Positions 23,864 through 36,430 of a stretch of DNA of 64,000 nucleotides are shown here, piece after piece. Each line of letters opens with the position of its first letter. Position 1 is the first letter of the stretch. The position numbers were made by a program, and so were the translations under genes. This DNA comes from Paramarasmius palmivorus. Its lineage: Eukaryota; Basidiomycota; Agaricomycetes; Agaricales; Marasmiaceae. The stretch lies in assembly GCA_037176845.1 (NCBI GenBank), contig JAYKXP010000060.1:272303-336302 (forward strand), given 5' to 3'. The notes beneath the pieces are model-generated. The model did not search any database, had not been told where the DNA came from, and worked only from the letters and a program-made list of their open reading frames with translations.

Positions 23864-24233
23864 AAGATGGCTTGGTTCGGGGATGTTATTTAAGTATTCT
23901 TATTTAAACTATCGCATTGACCAATACTGTTCTTTTCGTTCTTCCAATCCACGCTAGTTTACATTATCTCTCGTTTAGCTACATTCTTATACATAGTTGC
24001 ACCTGCGCACTCTTTGACTAATACATTCATCTATGTCTTCAGCTTGTAGAGCTCGAAACCTCAAATTGAGGACTCCCACATGGTAATACATCATAAACTT
24101 GGTTCTCTCGGCCGGTAAGTACTCAGTACTCAGTGACTATGAGGGAGAAGTAAGCCACGAAACAATGGAGTTTTCCACGTAAAGTAGAAAGATTGTCCGT
24201 ATCGCAGAGGATTCCTTATCTCTTCGACGTACA

Positions 24234-26652
24234 TCAACGTCTTGGCAACATACGAACCGCGTCCAGCCGCTCCTTCACCAGTTTCCGAACACATGTTAGG
24301 TCGCTATCCTATACAATAGTGAGTACGACCAAGCTAACGCAGGCATGAGACGGTACGTACCACGACCCATCTTCGTGAGACGGTCTCATTAGTGTCGTTC
24401 CTCAAATCTCTTATTAACAGATCAACTCCCCCATTATTGGCATAAATTTGAGATGACTTGCGTAGCCTGTCGAACATGTCTGCATTATCCTTTGTCAGGC
24501 GCACCACTATCCAGTCTTCGGGAACCGTCATCGAGCTGTTTGAGGACTCGGTCGGTAATATGAAGACTTTATGAGGGCAATTAGTCCAAGAAAGAGATGA
24601 GACTGCTTGGAGAGTATCCCTCTGGAACTTTGTGAAGCCGGCATTGGGATACCAGATAGCCATCTCTGCGTCGAAACTCTGCCAAAACACCTCATTCGCT
24701 GAGGAAGTCGGTCGGAAGGCAATCCGAAACTGTTGAGGCAACCAAAATGCTTGCATAGTTTGAGCAAAACGGTGCGCTTTGGGGTTCTTTTGTGACTGAT
24801 GGTTGATCCTTAATCAGTTGAAGGAACCGATGACATCGATAGTTAAAGCACAGACCTGAGCCCATGAGATGGCTTTCCAAAAGTTTTTTACGAAATTGTT
24901 CATACCAGAGTAAAACAATGCCAGTGTCATTAGAGGATGGCGATCAATCTTGGACAGCGCATCGAAAGCTCTGAGCGCGGGGCAGACACGTCTGTGAAGA
25001 GGGCCCATCCCTGGATCGAGAACGACAAATCTGCGTGGTCTTTCTGATATTCCTGATCCCAATCTAGCAAGGCTTCAGTAAAAGACTGTGACTGTCGATA
25101 GTACGGAGGATAGCGACGAGTGATGGAGGATACTACACGGAGCGAAAAGGTGGCCAAACAGTCGCTGTACTCCGAGTTTGTCATTCTCGGAGTATGAAAA
25201 TCTCGAGAGCGTTCGGGGTCAACCATGAACTCTGTAAAGGAGGCGTGTGCAATGTATACGTTCTTGTCCTTCTTATCTGCACCGTGACGTGGGATCCGAA
25301 GTACTGAGTGTAATTTGTCCAAAAATATTCTGACTTCGCCCTTCTTGAGATTGCAAAATAGTGCAATCGTCGCGGGCGACCGCCAGGCAATGTCATGGTC
25401 AAATCGTTTGAGGTCCACCGGACAGTAGTGAGGTGTGACGAGCAACCGAAGGATGAAGTGTAGCTTGTGCCATTGATGGGCACACGTCGATAGGATTTGG
25501 GAATAAAGAGCATCTAACGCTGAATAAGGAGAGTCCATGGCACCGTCAATCCGAATGCGAAGTATGGTGGCCAAACGATCCTGAGGCAGTTCGTCATAGG
25601 TGTCGATGTATTTAATTACCGTGGCTGCAAAAATCATCTGCTTGTCGGCTCGCCGAACCAGCTCATCGACTACATGACCCCCGGGCCATGATCGGCCCTC
25701 GCGCTTCAAGATATTTCGGTGCTTCTCTCGGAGAGCGGCGAATTGGTCAATGAAATATCTCTCGATATCCCGATTCAGATCCTCCATGGAGTTCATGTCT
25801 AAGGACCATAAAACTCCATCGAAGGCCGGGTGTCTGAAGGCGTCGCGAATCTGACGCTCCGGACGACTGCAGACCAGAATGGTCCATAAAAGGGGCGAAT
25901 AACAGGCAAGTAGTGATCGTATGAGTCCCACTGCCCTCTCCTGTGATGCATGGTCGACGCATTCGTCGAGACCATCAATGACAAGGAGACTTGGAAGGTC
26001 GTCCTGCAGTGTCGATTCCAATTCCAAGCATGGACCTAGTATCAGCTTCTTGAGTTGTTTTTCATAAGAAGCGTCGAAGATTTTGGGATCCTTGAGGATT
26101 GCCTCTGTTATTGTCGGACCAAGTTTCGCGCGGAGAGCTGATCCTTCTCTGAGAAATTGGTATGCGATACTGGCCACAAAAGGATCCAGTTTATCCCGAG
26201 TAGGATCGTTCCGGGAGAAGAAAAATGTAGCAGCGAGCCCGCCTTTAGCTGCATATCGCTCTGAAATGTGCTGGGCAACTGCTGATTTGCCAATGCCCGC
26301 GGTGCCATGGAGCCATATAACTTTTGCAGTTTTCGACTTGTCTTCGACCCACTTAATCAACATGTCGAGAAGCTGGACACGGGTCCCAGAATGACAGTTT
26401 GGTGGAGGAAAGCGCTGTTCGGAATCATGCCAGGCGTTTGGGGCAGCCTTCTGTGATAGAAAATCGAACGCTTTGGACTCTGCGAACTCGATTTAAGTTA
26501 CAGCCTAAACCTGAGGAGAAAAACGCACCGTCTTCGCTCCTAATATAGGCATTATTGATCTGATCTCCGTGTATTACATGCCCAACACCTCCATTGATAT
26601 CGATGAGTTGGGCTCTCCGAAATAAGTGTAGAAAGAAGGGGGGAATGCACAT
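24234..26652 (-). CDS. NACHT (NLR-like) STAND protein, copy A
   Basis: Minus-strand member of the NACHT family in this window. Exon 1 encodes INGGVGHVIHGDQINNAY and ends at a GTGCGTTT donor near 26,531. The long exon gives SKAFDFLSQKAAPN, Walker A GTAGIGKSAVAQ and Walker B LLVIDGLDECVD, then the RRADKQMIFAATVIKYIDT helix region, SPYSALDALYSQILS and IAHASFTEFMVDPERS. After WAQ an intron (GTCTGTG...CCATCAG) leads to the C-terminal domain: FRIAFRP, EVFWQSF, MTVPEDWIVVRLTKDN and DLRNDTNETV. A last short exon, DSDLTCVRKLVKERLDAVR, stops at 24,234. STAND NTPases of this type switch on nucleotide binding and act as intracellular sensors. No WD40, ankyrin or TPR repeat follows. It lies between the two duplicated FAD-oxidase genes and in the opposite direction. 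Confidence 0.88.
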
Positions 26653-29057
26653 TTGGGTTTGGCGATGGCGGATGGTTCAATTTATGTGCAGGAGACAACG
26701 TGTTGGCATTTCTGACCGGGAACCGCGGCTACCATATACATAGAGCTCGGGCTCGGACTCTCGAAATCGGGCCCATGCAATCTGTCAGGCATGCCAAATG
26801 CCACCCAAATGCAGCGTGGACTCCGGTAGACTGAATACTTGGATGTCTGCTCAGCAGGCGCCCAATGCTCTGGCTGTGTAAAAACCTTGCCATGCACCGG
26901 TTAGAGCGTGTCTGCAGCCTCATTTTCGATGGTCACGACGGGAGATTTGGGCGGTTTAAGCGATTTTCGCACCAGAAAGTACGTGAAGTTCTAGGATTTG
27001 CGTTTGCGGATATGGTATAAGCCTATATTGATAGATAAGTATGAAGAGTCTGGGTGTAAATTTGTAAGTAATGACCCAGGCTGGCAGTCACAAGTCATCG
27101 TTATCGCAAGTTTCCGCATCCCAGGTAGGTCTGTTAAGGAATCGGGGCTGAGTCGTCCTTCCGAGAGCTAGTGATGCAGTAGTCCATGTGGCTATACCTA
27201 TTCGGGTGGAGGAGTCATGACAGAGTCAAAACGACTGTGAGGAAAAGGAGTAAGTTGTTGTCGCGTTTGCGAAAGTTCAGGCGTTTAAACGTTTACTCCT
27301 CTTTCACACGCTCGTTTTGGACTTCCCGAGGGCTTCCTCAGATTCTGATACTTGAGCTCCAACTCCAGACATTCAAGCAACGACGCATGTCTCTTGTATC
27401 TGAGCGTCCTCAATTATTGCCCACCAGTTACCACCCTACAGCAGCTTCACCATGGACACCTCGGAGCGATAATCATAATCCATCAACCCATCCACAACCA
27501 TCCACCTCCACCCTTCTCCATCCCTCTCCAAACATGCAACCACCATTTGTCCCGACTCTCCAAACCTCTCCGCATTTTCCTCCATTGTCCAACCCTCAAA
27601 GCCTTCTCTTGGAAAAGCTCTAGAAGCGTACCCGCTGGTAGCAGGCGTTGTTCGTACCCCCGACAAGGGCCAAGTTTACATCGCTACCAACATACTATAG
27701 GTCCCTTCTTCGTGGAAGGAAGTGAAAGATTCGCCATTCAAAGGGCACTCGGAGTATTTGGCACCAAAAACAGAGACGGTGCTTCCACAAGAGTCAAGTG
27801 TTAGGGTCACACAGGTAAGATTCCGTTCTATTAATTGTTGATTCTGATTAAACAACAATGTACACTAGTTTTCATGCCGTCGCATCCTTTATACACCACC
27901 AAGTCACTGACTTACGCGTGTTCCTCAAATTCGTCGCGCATGGTGAACCTCCAGAATCCCCATCCTACTGGTCACGCACCCCCGGTCGACTTTTTTCACC
28001 CATCGCGATCCCAACCACATCCGTCATCAGCTCCTGAAGCCCTTGCCGAAAAGATCAAGTTCCTTGAAGAAGAACCGGTACGGCTGCGTGGACGGGCGAT
28101 TCGTTTATAACGAATTTGACGAAACGTCACAGTGATCTGGGTGGACCAAGCTTGAATTTTGATTAGGGTGAGGCATTCAAGGCGACCAAAGGAAGTGGAG
28201 GGGTATTTCCGCCGGGGTAGATTTCTCGAGCTGAGGATTGGGAGAAGGCAGAGAAGGGAGACGCTGAGGTCGAGAAGGGTGTGGTGAAGGTGTCGAAAGG
28301 GAATGAAGGGATGAGGAGGTATGTATGAGGAGTTATGGACAGAATTCGTGCTGACCCTAGGACCTAGATTTTGAGTCTATCAGCTTCAGACGCCTCCGGC
28401 GGTCGAGGCTGGACGTCTTTTCCCGTATGCACGACGGTATCGTACATCAGCAAAACATGAAAGTTCCCTTCAACTACGAAATTCGTATTGGCGTGGTCGG
28501 CATAGTCGTGGTTTCTCTTTTCGCTCCAAAGCTAGCGGTAGACCGAAGATCTCGAGGACAGTGATGAAGCTCTGAAGACTAGAGTCTAGGAAGGGCATTC
28601 GATCCGGGCACTCCGTAACTGAGCTCCAAGGCAGTAACTGGGAATGCAGTTCATCGAGACACGTGCTCCTCGGTAGAATTGGTCTCGCCCGAGTCTCGCC
28701 TCTCTCTCTACCAGAGGACCTTTTGTCATCAGCGGAAAAGCAAACGCGAGGAATGCAGAGATCTCTACACCAAAAATAGACATTTATTGGGTACGGTCCC
28801 AACTTTATCGGTGCCGATGGGTCGTTGGCCAGACGATACCCATCTCATCAAACGTAACATCAAAGGTGTGCGTCGGCTAACAAGGCGTTTCTAGTCTCTT
28901 TTCCCCGACTCTCACAATACAATTCGCTGTTACGCATCAACGCGCCGCCTGTTATTGAAAGCGGGCACTTTCAAGTTCGGGCACTGCGCGCTCGTCTACT
29001 CGTCATGTCGGGAATGGATTGTCGAGCTACAGTTTGAAAATAGAGCATGGAAGGATG
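26653..29057. other. Gene-poor spacer with decayed coding fragments
   Basis: At about 27,590-27,810 (plus) a protein-like stretch ALEAYPLVAGVVRTPDKGQ is interrupted by a stop. After a possible intron (GTAAGATT...ACTAG) it continues as FMPSHPLYTTKSL...APEALAEKIKFLEEEP up to about 28,110. I do not recognise it and read it as a gene remnant. The remainder, including minus-strand frames at 28.47-28.80 kb, shows no motif. Confidence 0.35.
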
Positions 29058-29064
29058 TATAAAA
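29058..29064 (+). promoter_or_regulatory. TATA box of FAD-oxidase copy 2
   Basis: TATAAAA lies 80 bases upstream of ATG 29138, at a spacing like that in copy 1, within the duplicated promoter block. Confidence 0.5.
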
Positions 29065-29137
29065 GCTTGAGGTGGTGATCTCAGCTAAACCAACAGCTTC
29101 CTCTTCTGGTCTGGTCTGGTCTTCTCAGCGACGCAAA

Positions 29138-31010
29138 ATGGGAATGTTCTCAGGTCTCCTCGCACTTGTACTCGCTTCAAAGCTTGTTTCAGCTGCTCCC
29201 AACGCGGGGTACACGGAAACGTGCAAGGAGATTGAGAAGCAGATTTCGTCTGCGTCTGCTGTGGCTTATCCTGGTGTGTATTCTTTCTTTTGGTTTGGTT
29301 TTTGGGAGGTGTAAGCTGATTGTGGGGTGTTTGCTAGGATCTGACCAATACACGCAAGATATTCACCACCCGTACGCGTCTTCGGCGCAGGATTCTGCGT
29401 GTACGGTTCAGCCAGGGACAGCGGAGGATGCTGCGTTAATTGTGAGTGGTTTTGGGCTATGCGACGGGTTTTCGGGCTGATGCAGGGGTTATTATAGCTT
29501 ACTATTGTGGGCAAGCATCAGACGCCGTATGGTGTCAAGTCTGGTGGCCACACTACCAACCCGTAAGCATATCTCCTCGACTTCGCATGGCTATTGTATA
29601 CTGAATCACTTTCTGCAGCGGCTGGAGTTCTTCACCCGGTGTCCTCATCGTCACCAGCCGTTTCAACGGTGTCTCCTACGATCCTGCAACTAATATCGCC
29701 GCTGTTGGCCCCGGACAGACCGGAGAGCAAGTCTACCAGAAACTCGAGCCTTTCAACGTTTCCGCGGCGCTTGGACGTGTCAAGGGTGTTGGTGTTGGAG
29801 GATTCACACTCGGAGGTGGTTATTCGTGGATGACGAACCAGGTTGGGTTGTCTTGTGATACGGTGGTTGCGTTTGAGGTTGCGTTGCCGACGGGACAGGT
29901 GGTTACCGCGACGAGTAGTGAGAACGAGGATTTGTTCTTTGGTTTGAAGGTTAGTCGCTATCTGAACTACTGGTTTTATCACCTTGACTGACACGTTCAT
30001 AGGGCGGAGGAGGTAACAACCTTGGTGTGGTCACCAGGATCGATTACACGGCTATTCCTCAGCCTGCTGTCTGGGTAAGATGATTTTGTTGGGCACAACT
30101 CTGAGGATAATGCTGAACTATCACGTAGGGTGGTCTTAACGTTTACCTCGAAGAGAACCTCGATGACCTTGCTGAAGCCATCGCAGCGTTCGAGACTAGC
30201 AACCAAGACCACAAGGCTGTCATTGGTGTTACCTACGCTTACGATCCATCACAAGGAGGATTGTTCGCGTCCGTGTTCTTCTACTACCATGGCCCGAGCG
30301 CTCCCGCTGGAACATTCGATGCTCTCCTTGCTATCCCGGCGGCATCCAGCACTCTGATGACGAGTTCTCTCACCACTTTGGTCAGCGCATTTGTTGTTAA
30401 CCCGCCGGTACTTCCTAGGCAAGTATACCTGCTCAATGGAGGACTTTCTTTGGCTAACATTTTCCCAGGACATTATGGCGTTCCGTCTCAATTACCAAGT
30501 ACTCGGTGCCTGTCCTCAAGACTATCGCTGCTCAGATTAAGGTAACGTTTGATCTAGAACATGAAGTTGGACTGTCGATACTGAAAACTCCTTTAGCTTC
30601 ACGGCCCCGAAGCCTTTGAGCGCTCCGCTACCCAGTTCACCATGGCTGTCGAGCCGCTCAGCCAAGATATCTTTGACCACCAACCCAACGGTCCTGCTGC
30701 CTACTACCACGAGCCCGGAACCTTCTTCGCACCATCTGTCGTCAGTCTTTACTGGCTCGATGACACCCAAGACCAATGGTTCCACGACACGCTCAAGGAA
30801 ATCAACGCCAATGTGGCCAACTTTGCCGCATCCGCTGACGGAGGATTCCAGCCTGTGTTGCCTCCTGATGTTACACTGTACCCCAACTACGCAGCATTTG
30901 ACACCCCGACCAGTTCGTTGTTCGGCCCTAACCTGCCTCGGTTGAGGGAGATCCAGGCCAAGTATGATCCTAATGGTGTTACCAAGCTCACTTCGGGATG
31001 GAAGTTCTAA
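29138..31010 (+). CDS. Secreted FAD-linked oxidase (PCMH/BBE-like), copy 2
   Basis: Close paralogue of the gene at 22,007, with the same intron positions (after AYPG, DAALI, HTTNP, FFGLK, PAVW, LPR and AQIK). The signal peptide MGMFSGLLALVLASKLVSA is followed by the same order of FAD-domain motifs: GVKSGGHTTNPGW with the flavin-linking His, and GVGVGGFTLGGGYSW. It ends in the same TSGWKF. Differences are scattered substitutions with no stop or frameshift, so both copies look functional. The duplicated block includes about 200 bases of promoter. The NACHT gene A and a decayed region lie between the copies, so either the duplication was not strictly tandem or material was inserted afterwards. 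Confidence 0.9.
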
Positions 31011-32271
31011 AATTTTGATTCGTGATTTAGAACGTATATATTCGTATTTCATTCGTTGCATCTTTTTTCATCGTTACATTACACTACAATCGAATTACTA
31101 CAACGTGCATTATTTATCTAAATGTATCTGAATACAATAACATTCCCCGCCCGAATTTTGACCACAGCTGCACCTCGGTGCAACCTCGGCGAAACCGTAG
31201 CTTTCGAATTCTCACGCGCGTCTCTTCTCCGGATCTTCCACCTTCAGAAAATTTTCTCTCTACAAGTCCTGATTCAAGACATTCATCAAACAGTCGTTAC
31301 ACAGTCCTGGAATTGAGTTCATTAGGAATAAATATTGTAGGTTTGCAGTGCGCCTGGTGCGTCACTGTTTCTTTCCGAGAGCTTTCATCCACTGACAACC
31401 CACTACGTTTTCTAGACGACACTCGACGTGTTGCTTTATCAATATACAAGCAATGAATCATGATTATCATTCCAAACTATTGAACAGTAACAATCTGATA
31501 CCACAACATTGGAGATACTCCCTTGCCGCCTTATCAAGTTCGAAGACCACCGTTCTTCTCCCATTCGAAATTGGAGTTAGAATAGACTAGGTGATTCTCT
31601 TGCGACTAGAAGTAGTCCCTTAGATGGTTACTCGATCGAAGAATTCGAAATCTAGGACCAGCGGTGGTTATGGTGCAGTTTACGGAGATAACTCGACATA
31701 CTACTTAAGAATAGATATGGCATGCGTTTGAAGGCCTTACTATGCCGATGGACCCGCTCTCGGGAGTGTTTGACTGACGGAGATGCTTGCTGTCGCGGTC
31801 TTCCTGGAAACAGGGTGTTTTATCCCACCACTACCGCCGCCGCCGGGTATGTTGCTCGCTGTAGTTTTGTCGTGAACTCATAGCTTTTACAGGGAACCTT
31901 GTTCATAGCAGAAGCGAGTCGTTGCATATGATGGTTACCGATACCTTAGTCCCTCCGTCGATCTCAGTTCGAGTCTGTGACGCTCTTTGTGCAGAAGTCA
32001 TTTTACATGCCAGAAAAGCGACCGTGTGTGATGGGGTGGCGCATATATTATGGACAGATCTCATTCGCCCCGCTTGGCTATCACTATGAACGCAGTGAAG
32101 ATGTGCAACCGGAACCGGCGAGGTTGACATCTGCCTATGATAGCACCCTTGCTCTTGTTGCAATCGATTTAGCACATTGAAGGCTTTCACGAATCAACAT
32201 AGCTCTGGATCCCTGTCACTTTTATAAACCTTCTCGAGCTATACGAGCTCGCCGCAGAGCTCTGTATTATA
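31011..32271. other. Intergenic, no gene seen
   Basis: AT-rich just after the oxidase stop, as expected for a 3' UTR, then short frames only. A small (CCG)n patch (ccgccgccgccggg) occurs near 31,841. No gene, RNA or mobile element recognised. Confidence 0.4.
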
Positions 32272-33727
32272 ATGGTCTCGGACAACTCCCGAATACTCGC
32301 GCAAATCTCCATTACTGCAGTGAGTTCAGGGTTATTTTGGTTTTCCGAGGCTCATTTGTTCTTTAGGTTCAGTTTTTCTTCTATGGTTTGAGTCTTTACC
32401 GCAATAAGGGCTGGTGTTAATGTTTGACTCAGGTTTGCACACCATGCTATTCGGGCTCTGCGCATATATTCTTTCCAACAAAGCAAAAGAATTTCCACGA
32501 TATAAATTACAGCTAGCTGCTGTCGTTCTGTTGTTTTTGCTCTCGACTGCCAATGTTGCACTTTGTTTGAGCGCCGATGTGCTTACATGGTGTTTTAGGT
32601 ATGATTTTTAGATTGTCTGGTACGTATCTACTCTCGCCATACTCACTGAATCATAGTTGCCAGTCAAGGGCCCAAGCCAATCAGATATATTTCGCAGGGA
32701 TCTATCTTAATCTTGTCTCAAAGTATGTTCCAAGCTACTTTACATCTGTGTCCGTACTCAAGTTACACAGTGCCATTGCAGATCTCATTCTTGTGAGGCT
32801 GTCCTGTTTTTGTAATTTATATCCAAGGTTAAGCGACATACTACGCGCTTTCAGCTAAGGCGGTGCTATATATTGTGGGGAAGAAGCTGGACGCCTATCA
32901 TTCCATCGATCGTCATCGCTGTGGTAAGCCATAGTAAGTGTCTTTGACCTTATTTACTCAAGCTTATGATAATTTGGTTCCAGCCTCTGCTTTGGTCCTG
33001 ACAGCCTGGTTTCCTCCTCATGCGTTGGGAAACACTGCTGGGATAGAGACGCACACTTTCGTAGGCGTGGCTGCCGGTATCGCTGGATTGGTCATTGGAT
33101 TCAACAACCTACTTCTATCTTTCCTCATAGGTCTGTTTGTGAAAGCTCAAAATCATCATCACGGAGGCTAAAGGAAGATTACGATTATAGCATTCCGCAT
33201 CCTGAGTTTGCTTCGAGAAATAATGCCCTTTTTGCGATTACAACCCAGGAAAGTGTATAGGATAGTGATAGCTGCTTCGTACGTGTTGGTAAATGTTTTA
33301 TCCGATTATTTGGGCTAACCTCCTGTTAGGATTGAATCGGGACTGGCGTACTCAATTTGCACTAGCATAGCCGGTATACTGGTGGTCGAGCTAACATGGC
33401 CGAGGCCTACTCCGCACAATTATACCGAATTTCATATCCAAGCCACTGTTGCACGATTGTCAGTACGCATTCTTTCCTCGATTGTGGTGCGTCTCTATAT
33501 TCATTTCGCAACAAGAACCTCATCTGTGCGTATAGGGAATCGCCTCAACCAGCATTATAGTTTGGGTAACTCTGGGAATCAATTTGGGCGACGCTGAGAC
33601 TGCAATGCCTCCAGACTTTTCCTTTCGGAATGTCCATGAGCTTTCTCAGATCGAGAGGAATACTACCCTTGATATCGCTCGCGAAAATGTGGAACAACAA
33701 GATATCGCTGTGGATTCTGCATCTTAG
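32272..33727 (+). CDS. Multi-pass membrane protein (7TM-like orphan)
   Basis: Many short exons with membrane-type sequence. MVSDNSRILAQISITA is spliced to GLHTMLFGLCAYILSNK, then LAAVVLLFLLSTANVALC, AGIYLNLVSNLIL, RRCYILWGRSWTPIIPSIV, ASALVLTAWF..., GIAGLVIGFNNLLLSFLIG and ESGLAYSICTSIAGILVV, then GIASTSIIVWVTLGINLG and a soluble tail to a stop at 33,727. The NLIL..RCY.LWGRSW segment and overall layout are those of a large basidiomycete family of unnamed seven-helix proteins. About seven hydrophobic segments are visible. Not a recognisable pheromone receptor. The 3' end overlaps no gene but lies only 115 bases from the convergent aminopeptidase gene. Confidence 0.6.
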
Positions 33728-33841
33728 GCGCTGCGATCTCGTCATAGCCACAAGAAGAGCCTACTGTATCACTTGATATTCATCCGTACACGATGCTTTA
33801 ATTCTCGTTACACGTATTACCCAGAACCTGTAACTAAAGCA

Positions 33842-35245
33842 TCACGCGCTCAATTCATATGCAGCTGCAACCGCCAGCTTGACGAATTCGAGCGAGTGCG
33901 TCCACGAGAAACCAGCAACTCCGGTAGTGTCGTGGTCTGTGTGGATGTTGGGATTATAGTTTTCGGCCACAAAATTGGCTTCAAAGGGAAAGGCTGCTGG
34001 GTATCCGACGCTGTTCCAGCTAGCATGGTCAGAGCAAGCGTAACCGCACTGTATAACGTTTCTATAATTATGTGGCCTCGATCATCATAAGTGGAAAGCT
34101 CACCGGGTCATCCGATGGATCAGCAGGAATAGTATTGTAGGCAGCGATGACGAGCTTCAGGAATGCATTCAGGCCTGCGTCGATGTTATCGGTGATGAGG
34201 GAAATGACTTCTGGGGTGCTTGGCTTGAAGCTGAGCAGATTAACAGTTACTATGAAAACTAGCTGGCAGAGTAAATGGCTACTAACTATCCGGTCATGTC
34301 AAACTGTACCATGGCCTTAACTTGGACACCAGTATTCTTGTAAGAGGTGGCAATGTCGTGTGATCCAAGCAGACCAACTTCCTCGGCGGCGTACCAATGG
34401 AACTCGAGAGGCCCGGGAGTCGAAGGTTTGAAGCCAGCGGCGACGAGAGCGCGGAATGCTTCAATCAAGTTGACGGTCCCAGTTCCGTCGTCATCTGCGC
34501 CTGGTGCACGACCATTGACCGGATTTGCCATGTTAATGGAATCCAAGTGTGCACCAACGATTGTTACCGGTCCTGAGGCTGACCCAGCGATACGTGTAAT
34601 AACACTACTCGTAGATTGCGCGAAGTTGTGCTTGAATTGAGTGACGGTGATATCAGCACGTCCGGTAGCAATCTTGACAACGATGGGACCAGTTAAGCCG
34701 CCGTAGTGCGGAGTGGACGATTAGTACTCACAGTCTTTGCTCTGTTCAAGACCCAATCGCTGGCTTGTACGCCAGTCGCAGTGGTGTATTAGCGGTTGTT
34801 GAAGGCGGTGAAGGTAGTGAGATCAGCTTGCATGTTAGGAATGGAAAGCGTGGCGAGGATTGGTTTGACTTGAGCGGTGTGGGAAGGAGGAGGATCTGAA
34901 AGTTCTAGTCAGAAACCGCTCCGTGTAAGGTCAGTATACTTCAGATACTCACAAGTCGTCAGGGTAGCCAATGATTTGGTGGATGTCCAGTTCCACTGAG
35001 CCTCGTAGACATATGTAACATCGAACTGTTGAAAATGTGAGTCTGAGTGGCCCTGCGTGCACGTAGACGATGGTGAGCTTCTCCTCTTCGGTCTTCCACA
35101 CGGGGTCGGCATCGTCGGACAAGGTCAAAAGACGGAGACCTTGTGCGGCATTCGTCTCGATCTCGTCGTGAGTTATGTTTCTGGCAGCCCTTGCCACCAA
35201 CGGAAGACCGATTGCCAGAATGGAGAAGAATGACTGAAGTTTCAT
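33842..35245 (-). pseudogene. Secreted M28 leucine aminopeptidase-like gene with in-frame stop
   Basis: Minus strand, starting MKLQSFFSILAIGLPLVARA (signal peptide). Recognisable parts in order: GLRLLTLSDDADPVWKTEEEK; PSHTAQVKPILATLSIPN; TFTAFNNR; GVQASDWVLNRAKT; VTIVGAHLDS and GRAPGADDDGTGT with metal ligands His and Asp; WYAAEEVGLLGS with the catalytic Glu pair; VQFDMTG; and a last exon with CGYACSDHASWNSVGYPAA and IHTDHDTT. These are the ligands of a two-zinc M28A aminopeptidase. In FNNR-stop-YTT the codon TAA (complement of 34,789-34,791) sits where Tyr is usual. The segment after EEEK also reads poorly before FDVTYVYEAQ. I call it a recent pseudogene, unless the stop is a sequence error or is removed by unusual splicing. 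Confidence 0.8.
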
Positions 35246-36430
35246 AGCGAACAAGGTTGAGAGGGCTGGAAGTAGACCTTGGATTTTGGACCGTTGGTTT
35301 GTAGGCTTTTTATAGCGTCAACAAGCCACTTCGATTTCTTTCTCATGTCATGTTAATAGCACGAGCGGTATCCTCCAGCAGGATGAATGCAGAATATGTG
35401 TTTGATCCCTGTCCGTCGGAGGACGTGACACCACAACTAAATTGTGGGTATGAACATCGTGTGCGGTTGACATTCACAAGCCCACTAGATTTCAAAGGAC
35501 ATGTATAGGAACGTTGATCTTATTGTGCGCGTGCCTTGGCTTATAATGGCCGCAACGATGTGCAAGGGGTAAACGCACGACTGGCATATAGCAGTACATC
35601 CCATAACGGGCATAGCAAGAATTGTGTTGGGCGCACAAGAAAATTTCAGTATCACATCTTAGGGTCATGAGAGCCTCAATTCTTACATTTCTGTTCGTCA
35701 GGGTCGGCCAGGACTGGGCATATCTCAACGGTGAATATAAACCTTTACGCTCTGGTTTGAGATACCAAATGGAGAGGGAAAGTCCAAGTAGAATGTCGAT
35801 GTTCCAGAGTTCTGGAAAGACAACTGAGAGGCTCACGGAACGGCAGATCTTGCTCAGAAAACCCGGATAAGCGAGAGGGAAAGCCAGAGTGGAGGAGCAT
35901 ACCTCGTTGATGCCACAACAAGCCCACCAAATCTTGTAAATCCGAATGTTCCCCGTAAATTTCCAGCCTAGTCTACAATGATATTTTCCCGAACGGCCTC
36001 TGGAATAACGGGAGTCCTACATCCCGGATTTTTCCTCCAAGTTTCGCCTTCTGACTTTAGTATAGTGTATCTTTTCCTACCACCTCCATAGCCTCGTCGA
36101 TCGGGCGTATGTCTGTAAATGTCAAAGAAAATTTGCGCCAAAAGTTTGAGGGCAGTTGTTTCATCACGGTGAGCAGAAGAGGTGCAAGATGGGGGCAGTT
36201 GCAAGAGGAAACACCAGAATACCCACGAAAATATTGGGCGCTTGATCACCTCACCTCAACGACTCGACACTCGCAGCCATGACCAAATCCATCTACCTTC
36301 GGCCTCACTTCCGCCTATTTCAATTCAATTCTGTGTATGTGGTCATGACATGCTTGACAGCTTGAACGACACGTTGCTCTCTTCGCCAGCTCTTCACGCA
36401 TCACTTCGGTGCTTCGACGATAATCGTTGA
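35246..36430. other. Intergenic, no gene seen
   Basis: No protein-like frame on either strand. The last 200 bases resemble the upstream region of the pseudogene at 46.57 kb, so they are probably the promoter of NACHT gene B. Confidence 0.4.

Noticed and set aside
30537..31061. Long minus-strand frame of 174 codons under FAD-oxidase copy 2
   Set aside because: Shadow of the GC-rich oxidase exon; the equivalent frame in copy 1 (23,411-23,704) is shorter and not conserved as protein.
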